64,000 nt of DNA, taken from assembly GCA_965220385.1 (NCBI GenBank), contig OZ244825.1:4526001-4590000 (forward strand), in the 5' to 3' direction. This DNA is from PCPOR2b sp965220385 (GTDB lineage Bacteria > Poribacteria > WGA-4E > PCPOR2b). The notes beneath the pieces were generated by a model, which worked only from the letters and a program-made list of their open reading frames with translations, was not told the origin of the DNA and did not search any database. The translations under genes and the position numbers were made by a program. Shown in pieces: positions 55,009-63,228 of the stretch (position 1 is the stretch's first letter; every line of letters starts with the position of its first letter).

Positions 55009-58000
55009 TCACTCAGACTCTGTTACAGGTAACCCGACAAAAAGCCGGCTGTCAATATCCGTAAGCGGATCGACTTCACCGCACGCTGCGGCACGGGCGA
55101 AAACGATGCCGGGATGTTTGGCTCGCATCGCACGAGAAAGAACGGTAAACCCTTTCGATTGGCTGCTGTCACGTAATTCCCACGCAACGCGTTGCAGTTC
55201 CGAGCTGAATCGAACAAGCCCTTCACGTGAGCCAACGCACAGCGTGTAGAGTTCATCAGACGTTAAACCATCGCAATACCCGTTACGAATCACGATATCT
55301 CCCCCTCGAATATCTGAAACCACCCCTCGTGCCCCAATAACACAAGCGAGTCGATAAAGCCTGCTCGTAAAGGCGCGGCTTTTGACTGCGAGGATGTGCG
55401 GTCCCAAGTTATTATCATCATAGTTTTCGTAAGCGGCAATCCATTCCATAAGTTCCTCTGCGTAAGTGTTCCACGCTGTTGCATCGTCGGGATCAGTAGG
55501 AACGGGAGGACTACCATCGCCCCTACTGAGGAACGGACTCATGGAGGCTCCTGATCTCTTTGCAATCTCAAATCCCCGCTGCATCAGTCGTTCAGCGACT
55601 TCAATGGTGCGTTCAATCCCCTCGCGTTTGAGGAGTGTTTTCAGCGTATCCGTTAATGACAGCCGCGTGACCAAACCCTCGGGAATAGCAACCTCCATTC
55701 CGACAATTTCTGAAAGTTCATCGCACCCTTCAGGGGTGAGACTCAAACTTGCAAGACCCCATATCGCGTCATGCCCTGGGACTAACGCTGTGCATATATT
55801 CGGATCTTGTTTGAGATGCCCAGCGATGGACAGCTGCTCACCGGCTTCCTGTTGACCCTCCGCTGTGATCGGCAAGAAAATCGCCGCTTGGTCGCCGTCA
55901 AAGTCAGCATTCATCAACTCACAGACAAAGGGATGAACACGGATAGCGCGGTCTGGCTGGCGCACCGGATGGAATGCAACAAAGGAGGTAGGCGAAAACG
56001 CAGGTGCTCGATGTACAATCACCCACGAACGCGCCATCAGGTCATCGAGGAGATGTGTTGCCCTCTGGCTTTTTCCTTGTACCTCTTTGCTTTCACCAAG
56101 TTCTTTTGCAACCCGCGACCCAAAAAGTGCCCACGCCATCTGCTCAGGAATGCCAACCTGATCGGCGCGTAACCCCGCATCTGGTACAATGACGCTGCGT
56201 CCACTGAAAAGCGTCCGTGCGTCAAAGCGCATATCCGCGGGTCCTAGAAGTGCGTCGAAATATTCCGCAAGGCGTGTTTGGAGCTGCTTGAGGGTTTGAA
56301 GAGTTAAACTTTCCGGTGCATCATTTGCAAACATCCGCTCTGCTCTGGTATTGACATCGGCAAGTGCACGATACTCGAAAACGGCTTCACATATACCAAC
56401 TTCATCAATAGTTTGAGCATGTAGCCACGGATGCGGGACTGGCTGGGCAAGCTGGAGCGTATTCCCAATCGGACGCGCAAATCGGAAAGTCAATTTGCCA
56501 TCGTCCAAGTTAGCGTGGATGCCCCCCGCCGACAATCGCTCCCTGAGTTTGGCGTACATCGGTGTCGGTGGGCCCGCCTGCTCGACTGTTCCTACCGTAA
56601 CGCGATCGGGAAGTGTCTCCGCATCTACCCGCGTCGAAGCACGGGTGTTGAAATGTTCCCGCAAAGTCTCAAACGCTGAAACGTTGCGTAGTGTATAGTA
56701 TTCCAGTTCGCCAAACCCTTGATGGTATATAGGCTCGTCATGGACAATCGGTTCAGATACCTTGAGCTTATCCAGCGCGATGTGAACCGTCTTTCCCCAA
56801 TACACCCAACCAACCGTACTCGGCCGATCCAGTTTCCTACCGTTGGCTCCAAACGTGAGGGTTTCCATCCCATCTTCAGGCAGCCCCACCTCTTTGAGTC
56901 GCTCACGGAGCTGACCGGCACTCGGTGCTTGAAATGGCAGTACGATAGCGACTTCCCCCTCCGCCCGCGCAATGCGCCCCATGACCGCTTCACGAATCTG
57001 ACCAAAGTTCATCCGTCCATGCAAAGCACCAAAACTGAAAACAAGCTCCACCGGTGTACCATCGGCGAGATGAGGCATCTCATCGTCAGATAATATGCGT
57101 GAAATGACCCCTTTCGTCCCGTGACGGTTACTGATCTTATCGCCCGGTTCAATAGCATAGGGAAAATTTAGGCGTGCAGCACCGGACTCGCTGATCACGA
57201 TGCCATCCTCAAAGGTATCTCCACCCCAAGAGATAAAAGCGGTCAACAGATTACGTCCACACCAAAAATCGGGGACATCAGGCTCGTAACCTGTCTGGAC
57301 AAGCGCGGGCTCTGGGGAAGCAGCGACTCTTGATATCTCCCTAGGACAGTTAACCGGAGCGGTTTCTGGAGCAGAAGGCGACAACCACTGACGCATCATG
57401 TTTGCACCCATGAGTGACCGCGGTGGATCGTTATGTTCGAGAAAAGGGATCAGCGCTGCAGACAGACCAAGCGTCGCTTCAGGGCTGTCATCCACGATGA
57501 CCAATTTCCCACCATGAATCTCCGCGCCTCTCGCAATCGTCAGAATTTTGCCAACGTTGGGTCCCTCTGGCGTCTCAAATGGACAAGTCCGCCCAAAGTG
57601 CCTGGGGCTAAACACCTGACTTCCCTGTGAAATCCGCACCCTACGCAGATGTGTATGCTTGTCGAGCCAGTTGGTATCGGAAAGTTTCTGAGCGGTGAAT
57701 GTATCGCTAAAGAATTCACGCACCCATCTATCGATCGGTAACCACGAGTGGACTAGCGACGTATCCCATGCTAGATCTGGCGGTGCTTCCCTGATACGCG
57801 CTTTGAAGTAGTCGTACAACTGATCTCCGACACACTCAATCTTCGCCTGTTCCAAGTTCGCGATCGAGGCGGTCGGCACAACAACATAGGGGTCACCGTC
57901 AAGCGTAAACATACCGTCTGTATCAGGCTGCGGAACGTCCCTGTATTCGACCTCAACATAGCCCCCTGTTGACGCTATTACAACTCTGACCTGACAGGTG

Positions 58001-58128
58001 TACGCATCGACTGACTCAAAATGATAACCGGCGAGCGGCACCCGGTCAGCGAGAAGCTCTGGCAGTCGTTCTTTCATCAATCCTTCAAAGGATTCTTTGT
58101 GCCAAAATGCGGTGATGTTGTGTGACAT
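55009..58128 (-). CDS. single-chain RNA polymerase: fused, reduced beta (RpoB) and beta-prime (RpoC) cores
   Basis: The 1039-residue protein has GGGAGG six bases before the ATG at 58128. Residues about 70-500 are RpoB-like: fork segment LDKHTHLRR (155-163), HFGRTCPFETPEGPN (177-191), LIPFLEH (226-232), MGANMMRQ (240-247), FEDGIVISE (306-314), GDKISNRHGTKG (329-340; Lys331, Lys339), MPHLADGTPV (351-360), RMNFGQI (372-378) and GFGELE (471-476). Residues about 550-1034 are RpoC-like: LAQPVPHPW (560-568), SGRSVIV (642-648), HRAPAF (706-711), NADFDGDQAA (740-749; Asp742, 744, 746), a bridge-helix segment ending GSREGL (966-971) and the tail GEVDPLTDIDSRLFVG (1017-1032). The beta flap, beta-prime zinc clusters, clamp coiled coil and trigger loop are absent or unrecognisable. 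It is predicted to be a DNA-dependent RNA polymerase used with the sigma factor encoded 66 bases upstream. Confidence 0.9.
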   Translation of the reverse strand: MSHNITAFWHKESFEGLMKERLPELLADRVPLAGYHFESVDAYTCQVRVVIASTGGYVEVEYRDVPQPDTDGMFTLDGDPYVVVPTASIANLEQAKIECVGDQLYDYFKARIREAPPDLAWDTSLVHSWLPIDRWVREFFSDTFTAQKLSDTNWLDKHTHLRRVRISQGSQVFSPRHFGRTCPFETPEGPNVGKILTIARGAEIHGGKLVIVDDSPEATLGLSAALIPFLEHNDPPRSLMGANMMRQWLSPSAPETAPVNCPREISRVAASPEPALVQTGYEPDVPDFWCGRNLLTAFISWGGDTFEDGIVISESGAARLNFPYAIEPGDKISNRHGTKGVISRILSDDEMPHLADGTPVELVFSFGALHGRMNFGQIREAVMGRIARAEGEVAIVLPFQAPSAGQLRERLKEVGLPEDGMETLTFGANGRKLDRPSTVGWVYWGKTVHIALDKLKVSEPIVHDEPIYHQGFGELEYYTLRNVSAFETLREHFNTRASTRVDAETLPDRVTVGTVEQAGPPTPMYAKLRERLSAGGIHANLDDGKLTFRFARPIGNTLQLAQPVPHPWLHAQTIDEVGICEAVFEYRALADVNTRAERMFANDAPESLTLQTLKQLQTRLAEYFDALLGPADMRFDARTLFSGRSVIVPDAGLRADQVGIPEQMAWALFGSRVAKELGESKEVQGKSQRATHLLDDLMARSWVIVHRAPAFSPTSFVAFHPVRQPDRAIRVHPFVCELMNADFDGDQAAIFLPITAEGQQEAGEQLSIAGHLKQDPNICTALVPGHDAIWGLASLSLTPEGCDELSEIVGMEVAIPEGLVTRLSLTDTLKTLLKREGIERTIEVAERLMQRGFEIAKRSGASMSPFLSRGDGSPPVPTDPDDATAWNTYAEELMEWIAAYENYDDNNLGPHILAVKSRAFTSRLYRLACVIGARGVVSDIRGGDIVIRNGYCDGLTSDELYTLCVGSREGLVRFSSELQRVAWELRDSSQSKGFTVLSRAMRAKHPGIVFARAAACGEVDPLTDIDSRLFVGLPVTESE

Positions 58129-58194
58129 GCTATCCTCCCATTTCCTTCGTATTGCGTTTGTGTGAATTATAAAGTGTGAAACATCGTCGCTTGC

Positions 58195-58809
58195 TCACTC
58201 CTTCTCTTCTTCCCAATCGCTTGCGATCTCCTTCCATTCGCGGGCGAGATGCCTTATGGAGTAGTGTAAACGCGACTTCACGGTGCCCTCTGGAATGCCA
58301 AGCTCTATGGCAGCTTCCTGAAGCGCCATCTCTTTTTGATATATGAGGTGAAGCACCTCCCGTTTCTCTTGGGACAACCCATCAACAAGCTGCCAGAGCA
58401 GCTGGGACTGTTCAGCACGCTCCACCATCACTTCGGGACCGTGCGACGAAGTGTCAATCAGCCAGTCTGGAGTTGACGGACGTTCATCTTCATCCTCAAA
58501 TTCGTCAGGCGGTGTTTCAAGAGGTTCCTGTCGCCGTCGCCGCACGGTGCGTAGATGGTTGAGGGCAAGGTTCGTTGCGATGCGGAAAAGCCAACCCTTG
58601 AACTCGCCTTGACCATTCCACTGTTCAGCGCGCGTCCAGACACGCAAAAACACCTCTTGAACCAGATCCTCAGCAGCACTTTCAACCCGCACGATGCCAA
58701 GGATATGCTGGCGGACGGATGCACTATGTCGTGCAAAAAGCATCTCAAAGGCAGCAGCGTCGCGCTTTACAATCTTGTAAATGAGGGTTTGGTCTGATTG
58801 TTCCATCAT
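58195..58809 (-). CDS. ECF-family sigma-70 factor
   Basis: The start at 58809 has GGAAG six bases upstream; the longer frame adds 13 residues. The 204-residue protein has sigma region 2 at about 10-90, with AEDLVQEVFLRVWTRAEQW and GWLFRIATNLALNHLR, an acidic linker at about 95-130 (DEFEDEDER), and region 4 at about 135-195 with the helix-turn-helix LQEAAIELGIPEGTVKSRL. Regions 1.1 and 3 are absent, as usual for ECF factors. No anti-sigma gene is nearby. It lies just upstream of the fused RNA polymerase gene on the same strand, so it probably serves that enzyme. Confidence 0.93.
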   Translation of the reverse strand: MMEQSDQTLIYKIVKRDAAAFEMLFARHSASVRQHILGIVRVESAAEDLVQEVFLRVWTRAEQWNGQGEFKGWLFRIATNLALNHLRTVRRRRQEPLETPPDEFEDEDERPSTPDWLIDTSSHGPEVMVERAEQSQLLWQLVDGLSQEKREVLHLIYQKEMALQEAAIELGIPEGTVKSRLHYSIRHLAREWKEIASDWEEEKE

Positions 58810-58827
58810 AAAAGGCTTCCACTGTGA

Positions 58828-58854
58828 ATGACACCGCAGGAGAGACAAAAGTTC
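58828..58854 (-). promoter_or_regulatory. candidate ECF-type promoter upstream of the sigma gene
   Basis: On the minus strand GAACTT (58854-58849) is followed after 15 bases by TGTCAT (58833-58828), similar to ECF promoters of the GAACTT-N15/16-GTC form. It would place the transcript start just ahead of the sigma Shine-Dalgarno and allow autoregulation. It is short and found by eye only. Confidence 0.35.
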
Positions 58855-58978
58855 ACTATCTGAATCAGGATACTCAAAATGTTAGAATTTTATCGGGATT
58901 CAAAGCAATTTGCGTGAGATTCTTCATCGAATCCTAATTAGGTTTTCGGATTTTGGGTGGCATGAGTGGGTACAAATG

Positions 58979-58987
58979 TGATAAGAT
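58979..58987 (+). promoter_or_regulatory. extended -10 promoter for the Gfo/Idh/MocA gene at 59027
   Basis: TGATAAGAT at 58979-58987 is an extended -10 element; the same GTGTGATAAGAT sequence is found in the promoter at 61268-61296. No good -35 box is visible. Confidence 0.45.
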
Positions 58988-59026
58988 GCACGCGTTACAC
59001 ATCACGTAATATATTAGGTCAAAAAC

Positions 59027-60001
59027 ATGTCGAAAATAAGAATTGGTGTTATAGGATCCGGTGGCACTGGAACACGCCATGCAGAAAGATTCTCTGAAAT
59101 GGAAACCGTCGAGGTTGTAGCAATCGCGTCGAGAAACGCTGAAACAGGGATCGCACTCGCCGAAAAACATGGAGCGGAGTTTATCTCCGATTGGCAGGCA
59201 CTCGTCGAACGCGATAACCTAGACGGGGTCCTCATCTGCACTCACAACGACACCCACGCCGAAATAGCGCTTGCGGCACTCCGTTGTGATAAACATATCT
59301 TTATGGAATATCCGTTGGCGCGGTCAATCGATGCGGGGGAAGCCGTAGTCGAAGTCGCAGAAAGTAACCAACGGGTTCTCCGGATTAACCACTCTGAAAC
59401 CGTGTCCAACTCACATCGAGCGGTTAAGCAGCGTGCCCAAGAGCTCGGAGATCTGTTGTTGACCACCTTTCTGCGCCTCACACCGGGACGAGGCGCGCGC
59501 CCAGAGATTTTGTTCAACCTGCCTGTCTCCGGTCCGCCAGCGCACTTTTTCATCTACCATATCTACCCAATTATCGACATCTTCGGAGGCGTCAGGTCGG
59601 TCGAAGGTTCTGCGGTCTACGAAGGTTTAACAGATCGGGGCAATTATAACCGATTTGTCAACACGGTCAACGTCGAGTTCAAGAACGGCGGAGTGGGGAG
59701 TTGGGTCTGGGCAGGAGGAGTTGAGATTCAGGATTCCGAGCAGCACTCCCGTTATATCCTGACCGGCGGTACAATCAGCGATAGCGATGGCAAGTGGCAA
59801 TGTTCAACGGGAGCAGAGGTCGAGGAAATTCCGCCGGTTGATACCCCAAACATTTCACTTCAGGAACGGTGGGTGCAGGAGATCCAGACGCAAGAGACAA
59901 GTGCAGCGCATAGAGACGCAGTCACCGCACTTGAAGCGATACGGGTGAGCCTGTCTGCTGAACAGTCTATGCAGGAAAAACGGCGAATTGTGTTGGAATA
60001 A
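59027..60001 (+). CDS. Gfo/Idh/MocA family oxidoreductase (6 of 6)
   Basis: The 324-residue protein has GSGGTGTRHAE near residues 11-21 as nucleotide motif and HIFMEYPLARSI near 89-100, where the usual EKP is EYP, so the conserved active-site lysine is absent. The C-terminal half has the normal mixed sheet (HFFIYHIYPIIDIFGG). The substitution may alter or remove dehydrogenase activity. It is divergent from the sigma/RNA polymerase operon across 217 bases and reads in the same direction as the beta-helix gene that follows after 57 bases. Confidence 0.86.
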   Translation: MSKIRIGVIGSGGTGTRHAERFSEMETVEVVAIASRNAETGIALAEKHGAEFISDWQALVERDNLDGVLICTHNDTHAEIALAALRCDKHIFMEYPLARSIDAGEAVVEVAESNQRVLRINHSETVSNSHRAVKQRAQELGDLLLTTFLRLTPGRGARPEILFNLPVSGPPAHFFIYHIYPIIDIFGGVRSVEGSAVYEGLTDRGNYNRFVNTVNVEFKNGGVGSWVWAGGVEIQDSEQHSRYILTGGTISDSDGKWQCSTGAEVEEIPPVDTPNISLQERWVQEIQTQETSAAHRDAVTALEAIRVSLSAEQSMQEKRRIVLE

Positions 60002-60058
60002 AGAGAGGGCAAGTGAGCGGCTAATCTCCGAACCGGTGGAAGATGAAAGGAGCTTCAC

Positions 60059-61252
60059 ATGCGGAATTCGTTATCAATGACAGTAGGGAGCAGCGACGGA
60101 CAGATTAATGGCAGCGATGATCGCGTTATTCAGGCGGGTATCGATTACCTCAGCGCACTCGGCGGCGGAACGCTGAAACTCTTGCCCGGCACCTATCATC
60201 TTAACAACGCAATCTACTTACGAAGCAACATACAGATTGAAGGGAGCGGTAACGAAACAGTGCTGGTTAAAAATCCATCTGTGAGCGCTCCCCTCGCTAT
60301 CGATTCGGATTGGTACGATTCAGACGTAACCCTGACCAAGGGCAACGGCTTTGAAGTGGGATACGGGGTTTGCCTGAGAGCAAAGACGCCCCATGACGGC
60401 GGGTCAAATGTCATTAAGCGCACGATCGTCGCAAAGGAGGGAAATCGCCTCTGGCTCGATAAATCCCTCGAAAAGAATTTCTGGGCAGACCACGAAGCAC
60501 AGATCTCGACCCTGTTCCCGATTCTGAGCGGTGAACATATTTGCGATGTGGAGATCAGAGATCTCGCCCTCGACGGTAACCGATCTAATAATGAACGCCT
60601 CGATGGAAACTATGCCGGCTGCATCTTCATGCAGGACTGTGAGCGAATAACAATAGATCACGTCGAAGCGCGGAACTATAACGGTGATGGCATTTCATGG
60701 CAAATCTGCCACGACGTGACCGTGACGAATTGCCGGAGTGTGAACAATGCAGATTTGGGGTTGCATCCGGGCTCCGGATCCCAACGCCCAATCATGCAGG
60801 ATAACCACCTCGAAGGCAATCGACTGGGGCTTTTCTTCTGCTGGGGAGTGAAACACGGGACAGCAGAGAACAACCAGATTCTCAATAACTGTCAATATGG
60901 CATCTCCGTAGGACATCGAGACACCGATAATATCATCCGACATAACCGTATCGAGGGCAGTGGGGAGGTCGGAATCACATTTCGTAACGAACCAAACGAA
61001 GGGCGCAGTCCCCATCGAAATCTTGTTGAACATAACCGGATTGCGAACAGTGGATCGGACACTGGCGGTATCGGTGTTGACATTCAGGGGGAAACCCAAT
61101 CAATCACGCTGCGCCAAAATCAGATAACCGAAACGCGGGAAGGTAGCGAACACATCGGCGTCCAGATCGGCGAGAAAACCTCCAATATCCTTCTTGAAAA
61201 GAACGAGTTTTCGGGATTGGCTGTGGCCGTCAGAGATCTACGGGACCCATAG
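60059..61252 (+). CDS. right-handed parallel beta-helix protein (pectate-lyase-like)
   Basis: The 397-residue protein follows AAAGGAGCTTCAC. After an N-terminal segment with AIYLRSNIQIEGSGNETVL, residues about 160-390 consist of repeated short strands with buried Asn ladders (DCERITIDHVEARNYNGDGI, VTVTNCRSVNNADLG, NNQILNNCQYGISVG, RHNRIEGSGEVGITF). This is the coil pattern of pectate-lyase-3/NosD-like beta-helices, probably binding or cleaving polysaccharides. No signal peptide is seen. It probably forms an operon with the upstream oxidoreductase. Confidence 0.85.
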   Translation: MRNSLSMTVGSSDGQINGSDDRVIQAGIDYLSALGGGTLKLLPGTYHLNNAIYLRSNIQIEGSGNETVLVKNPSVSAPLAIDSDWYDSDVTLTKGNGFEVGYGVCLRAKTPHDGGSNVIKRTIVAKEGNRLWLDKSLEKNFWADHEAQISTLFPILSGEHICDVEIRDLALDGNRSNNERLDGNYAGCIFMQDCERITIDHVEARNYNGDGISWQICHDVTVTNCRSVNNADLGLHPGSGSQRPIMQDNHLEGNRLGLFFCWGVKHGTAENNQILNNCQYGISVGHRDTDNIIRHNRIEGSGEVGITFRNEPNEGRSPHRNLVEHNRIANSGSDTGGIGVDIQGETQSITLRQNQITETREGSEHIGVQIGEKTSNILLEKNEFSGLAVAVRDLRDP

Positions 61253-61267
61253 ATGCCTTTGCAGCGT

Positions 61268-61296
61268 TTGACAGGACGCTGATAGTGTGATAAGAT
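61268..61296 (+). promoter_or_regulatory. sigma-70 promoter for the aldo/keto reductase-like gene
   Basis: TTGACA at 61268-61273 and TAAGAT at 61291-61296 are exactly 17 bases apart, and an extended -10 TG precedes the second box. Confidence 0.75.
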
Positions 61297-61329
61297 ACGC
61301 CGCAAATGGTTGTAAGTTGGAGAAACGCG

Positions 61330-62292
61330 ATGAAACCAATCCCAATTCAGGGTTGTCGACGCTTAATTTCTCCCCTGATTATTGGTCCGCATTGTGTGAG
61401 CAAAGCGCATAATGATAGAGATTTCGATGATTTTGTGGAATTGGGCGGCAATTGCTTCTATATGCACGGCGAAGGAGGCGAGACACAGACCCGCAAGAAT
61501 GTCGCCTCCTGGATAAAACGTCGCGGCATCAGAGATAACCTCGTTCTCTTTTTTCAGATCTGCCACGGACACGATGAGCCCACATCGGCATTGGAAGAAA
61601 GTCGTTTCTCCCCTAAAGCGGTCTCCGACGATATCGAAGAGAATCTTCACCATCTGAAAATTGACTACCTCGACCTTGTCGTGCTGGGCGGAGACAACGA
61701 GAATATCCCAGCAGCCGAAATCATCGATGTGCTGGAAGTAGAGAGGGGCAAAGGTCGGATTTCTGCTTACGGTCCCTTCAATTGGTCGCCTGCAAGGATT
61801 CAAGAAGCTCAAGATTACGCAGCAACCAAAGAACTTGTTGGGTTCTCTTTCGTTAACACCACGGAGTTATCGCTTGCAACTCCTATGTCGGGGGTATGGG
61901 AGGGTTACACCCCCTTTGACGCCTCAATGAAGGAACTGATCACACAGAAGCAGCTGCCAGTCCTCGCGTGGGGTTCCGATTTCAACCAATCGTTCTTTAT
62001 TCCAAGAGAGATTGACCGATATTCCGTGCCAGAAGATCGCCGATTGAACCGCTGGTATACCGATGAAAATTTCGCGATTCGGGAAAAGGCAACCAAGCTC
62101 GGGGCAAAGTACGACCTGAATGTGCGTCAGATAAATGTAGCTTACCTCTTGAACCAAGATTTCCCAACGGCGGTTATATTTTATCAAGATCATGACCCAG
62201 GCGTACTGGAATACTTTGCAGCTATCAACGGTGTTATTAGCAAACAAGAACTTAAGGAATTGCAACCCAAAAACCTAACCGAACAAACTTAA
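61330..62292 (+). CDS. aldo/keto reductase-like TIM-barrel protein, probably degenerate
   Basis: The start at 61330 has TTGGAGA six bases upstream; the frame from 61306 is less likely. The 320-residue protein follows the AKR fold: LDLVVLGGDNENIPAAEII, RGKGRISAYGPFNWSPARI, ELVGFSFVNTTELS, LPVLAWGSDFNQSFF, and the coenzyme-binding tail LNVRQINVAYLLNQDFPTA. The catalytic tetrad is altered: GGNCFYMHGEG stands where the DTA-YG segment is expected, and the Lys and His are not obvious. Catalysis is therefore doubtful. Confidence 0.75.
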   Translation: MKPIPIQGCRRLISPLIIGPHCVSKAHNDRDFDDFVELGGNCFYMHGEGGETQTRKNVASWIKRRGIRDNLVLFFQICHGHDEPTSALEESRFSPKAVSDDIEENLHHLKIDYLDLVVLGGDNENIPAAEIIDVLEVERGKGRISAYGPFNWSPARIQEAQDYAATKELVGFSFVNTTELSLATPMSGVWEGYTPFDASMKELITQKQLPVLAWGSDFNQSFFIPREIDRYSVPEDRRLNRWYTDENFAIREKATKLGAKYDLNVRQINVAYLLNQDFPTAVIFYQDHDPGVLEYFAAINGVISKQELKELQPKNLTEQT

Positions 62293-62319
62293 AGTGGACT
62301 ACTCAGGGAGAAATTAAAG

Positions 62320-63228
62320 GTGTGTGGTATCGTCGGCTTTTTAGATAAAAAGCAAAATCGTAATACACCCGTGGGCAAGACTATCCTCACAATGCTCACG
62401 GCACTGGGAGTGCGGGGACCGGATTCGGCGGGTGTGGCACTTTATAGTCCTCCAGAAAATGGGGCGTTCACGCTGCAGGTAAAATTGGGAGAAACCGATG
62501 GTGCAGCTGAAAGAGGAACTTCGATTGCAGAGGGGGTCAAGGCATTCGGCTCCGTACAAGAGGCGAAAACAACCGCTGAGTATCTACGGCTCGTCATTGA
62601 TCTGCAAGGGGAAGCAAGAATATTAACGCAATTCATTGAGTCCTTAGATGAAGACATCGAAGTCGTTAGCATGGGGCGCGAACTTGAAATCGTCAAGCAG
62701 GTCGGCACACCACAGAATCTTGACGCTACCCACGGTGTCTCTACATTTCTGGGCACACACGGTATCGGCCACACACGCCTTTCGACAGAGAGCCGTGTCG
62801 ATCTAAGTCACTCGCAACCCTTCTGGGCGCACAACTACCCCGACCTCGCCATCGTCCACAACGGACACATCACGAACTATCACAAGTTGCGCTGCATTTA
62901 CGAACAACGTGGTGTCAGATTCTATACGGAGAACGACTCCGAAATCATCGGTGTCTACCTCGCTGACCAACTGTCCCAAGGACTGGGGTTCAAAGAAGCG
63001 TTAGATGCGTCGCTTACCGATTTGGACGGTTCCTTCAGCTATCTCGCGGCAACAGAGAACTACATTGGATTTGCCAAAGATCCCTTCGCCTTCAAACCGC
63101 TCCTCTTTACCGAAACAGATGATTTTGTCGCTGTCGCAACCGAAGAGATCGCGATCCGGGCTGCCTTCGGGAACAGCTCTGAGGTGCGCGAAGCACAAGC
63201 AAAGGATGTGAGTGTATGGCAGAGGTAA
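62320..63228 (+). CDS. class II glutamine amidotransferase, GlxB-like
   Basis: A GTG at 62320 begins MCGIVGFLDKK, so catalytic Cys2 is exposed after removal of the first Met. AGGGAGAAATTAAAG precedes it. The 302-residue protein has LGVRGPDSAG at 29-38, HTRLSTESRVDLSHSQPF with the glutamine-binding Arg, IVHNGHITNY with the oxyanion Asn and Gly, and FYTENDSEIIG. No synthetase or phosphoribosyltransferase domain is fused. It is similar to the amidotransferase subunit GlxB/MgsA of N-methylglutamate synthase. It overlaps the DprA-like gene by 13 bases. Confidence 0.87.
   Translation: MCGIVGFLDKKQNRNTPVGKTILTMLTALGVRGPDSAGVALYSPPENGAFTLQVKLGETDGAAERGTSIAEGVKAFGSVQEAKTTAEYLRLVIDLQGEARILTQFIESLDEDIEVVSMGRELEIVKQVGTPQNLDATHGVSTFLGTHGIGHTRLSTESRVDLSHSQPFWAHNYPDLAIVHNGHITNYHKLRCIYEQRGVRFYTENDSEIIGVYLADQLSQGLGFKEALDASLTDLDGSFSYLAATENYIGFAKDPFAFKPLLFTETDDFVAVATEEIAIRAAFGNSSEVREAQAKDVSVWQR

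Noticed and set aside
55009..58128. Reading the fused polymerase as an ordinary rpoB or rpoC gene
   Set aside because: Both RpoB and RpoC motifs lie in one frame without a stop, and total length is far below the sum of the two normal subunits.
55009..58128. Assigning the fused polymerase as a YonO phage polymerase
   Set aside because: YonO keeps almost only the catalytic DxDGD region, while this protein keeps many full RpoB and RpoC motifs, and there is no phage gene nearby.
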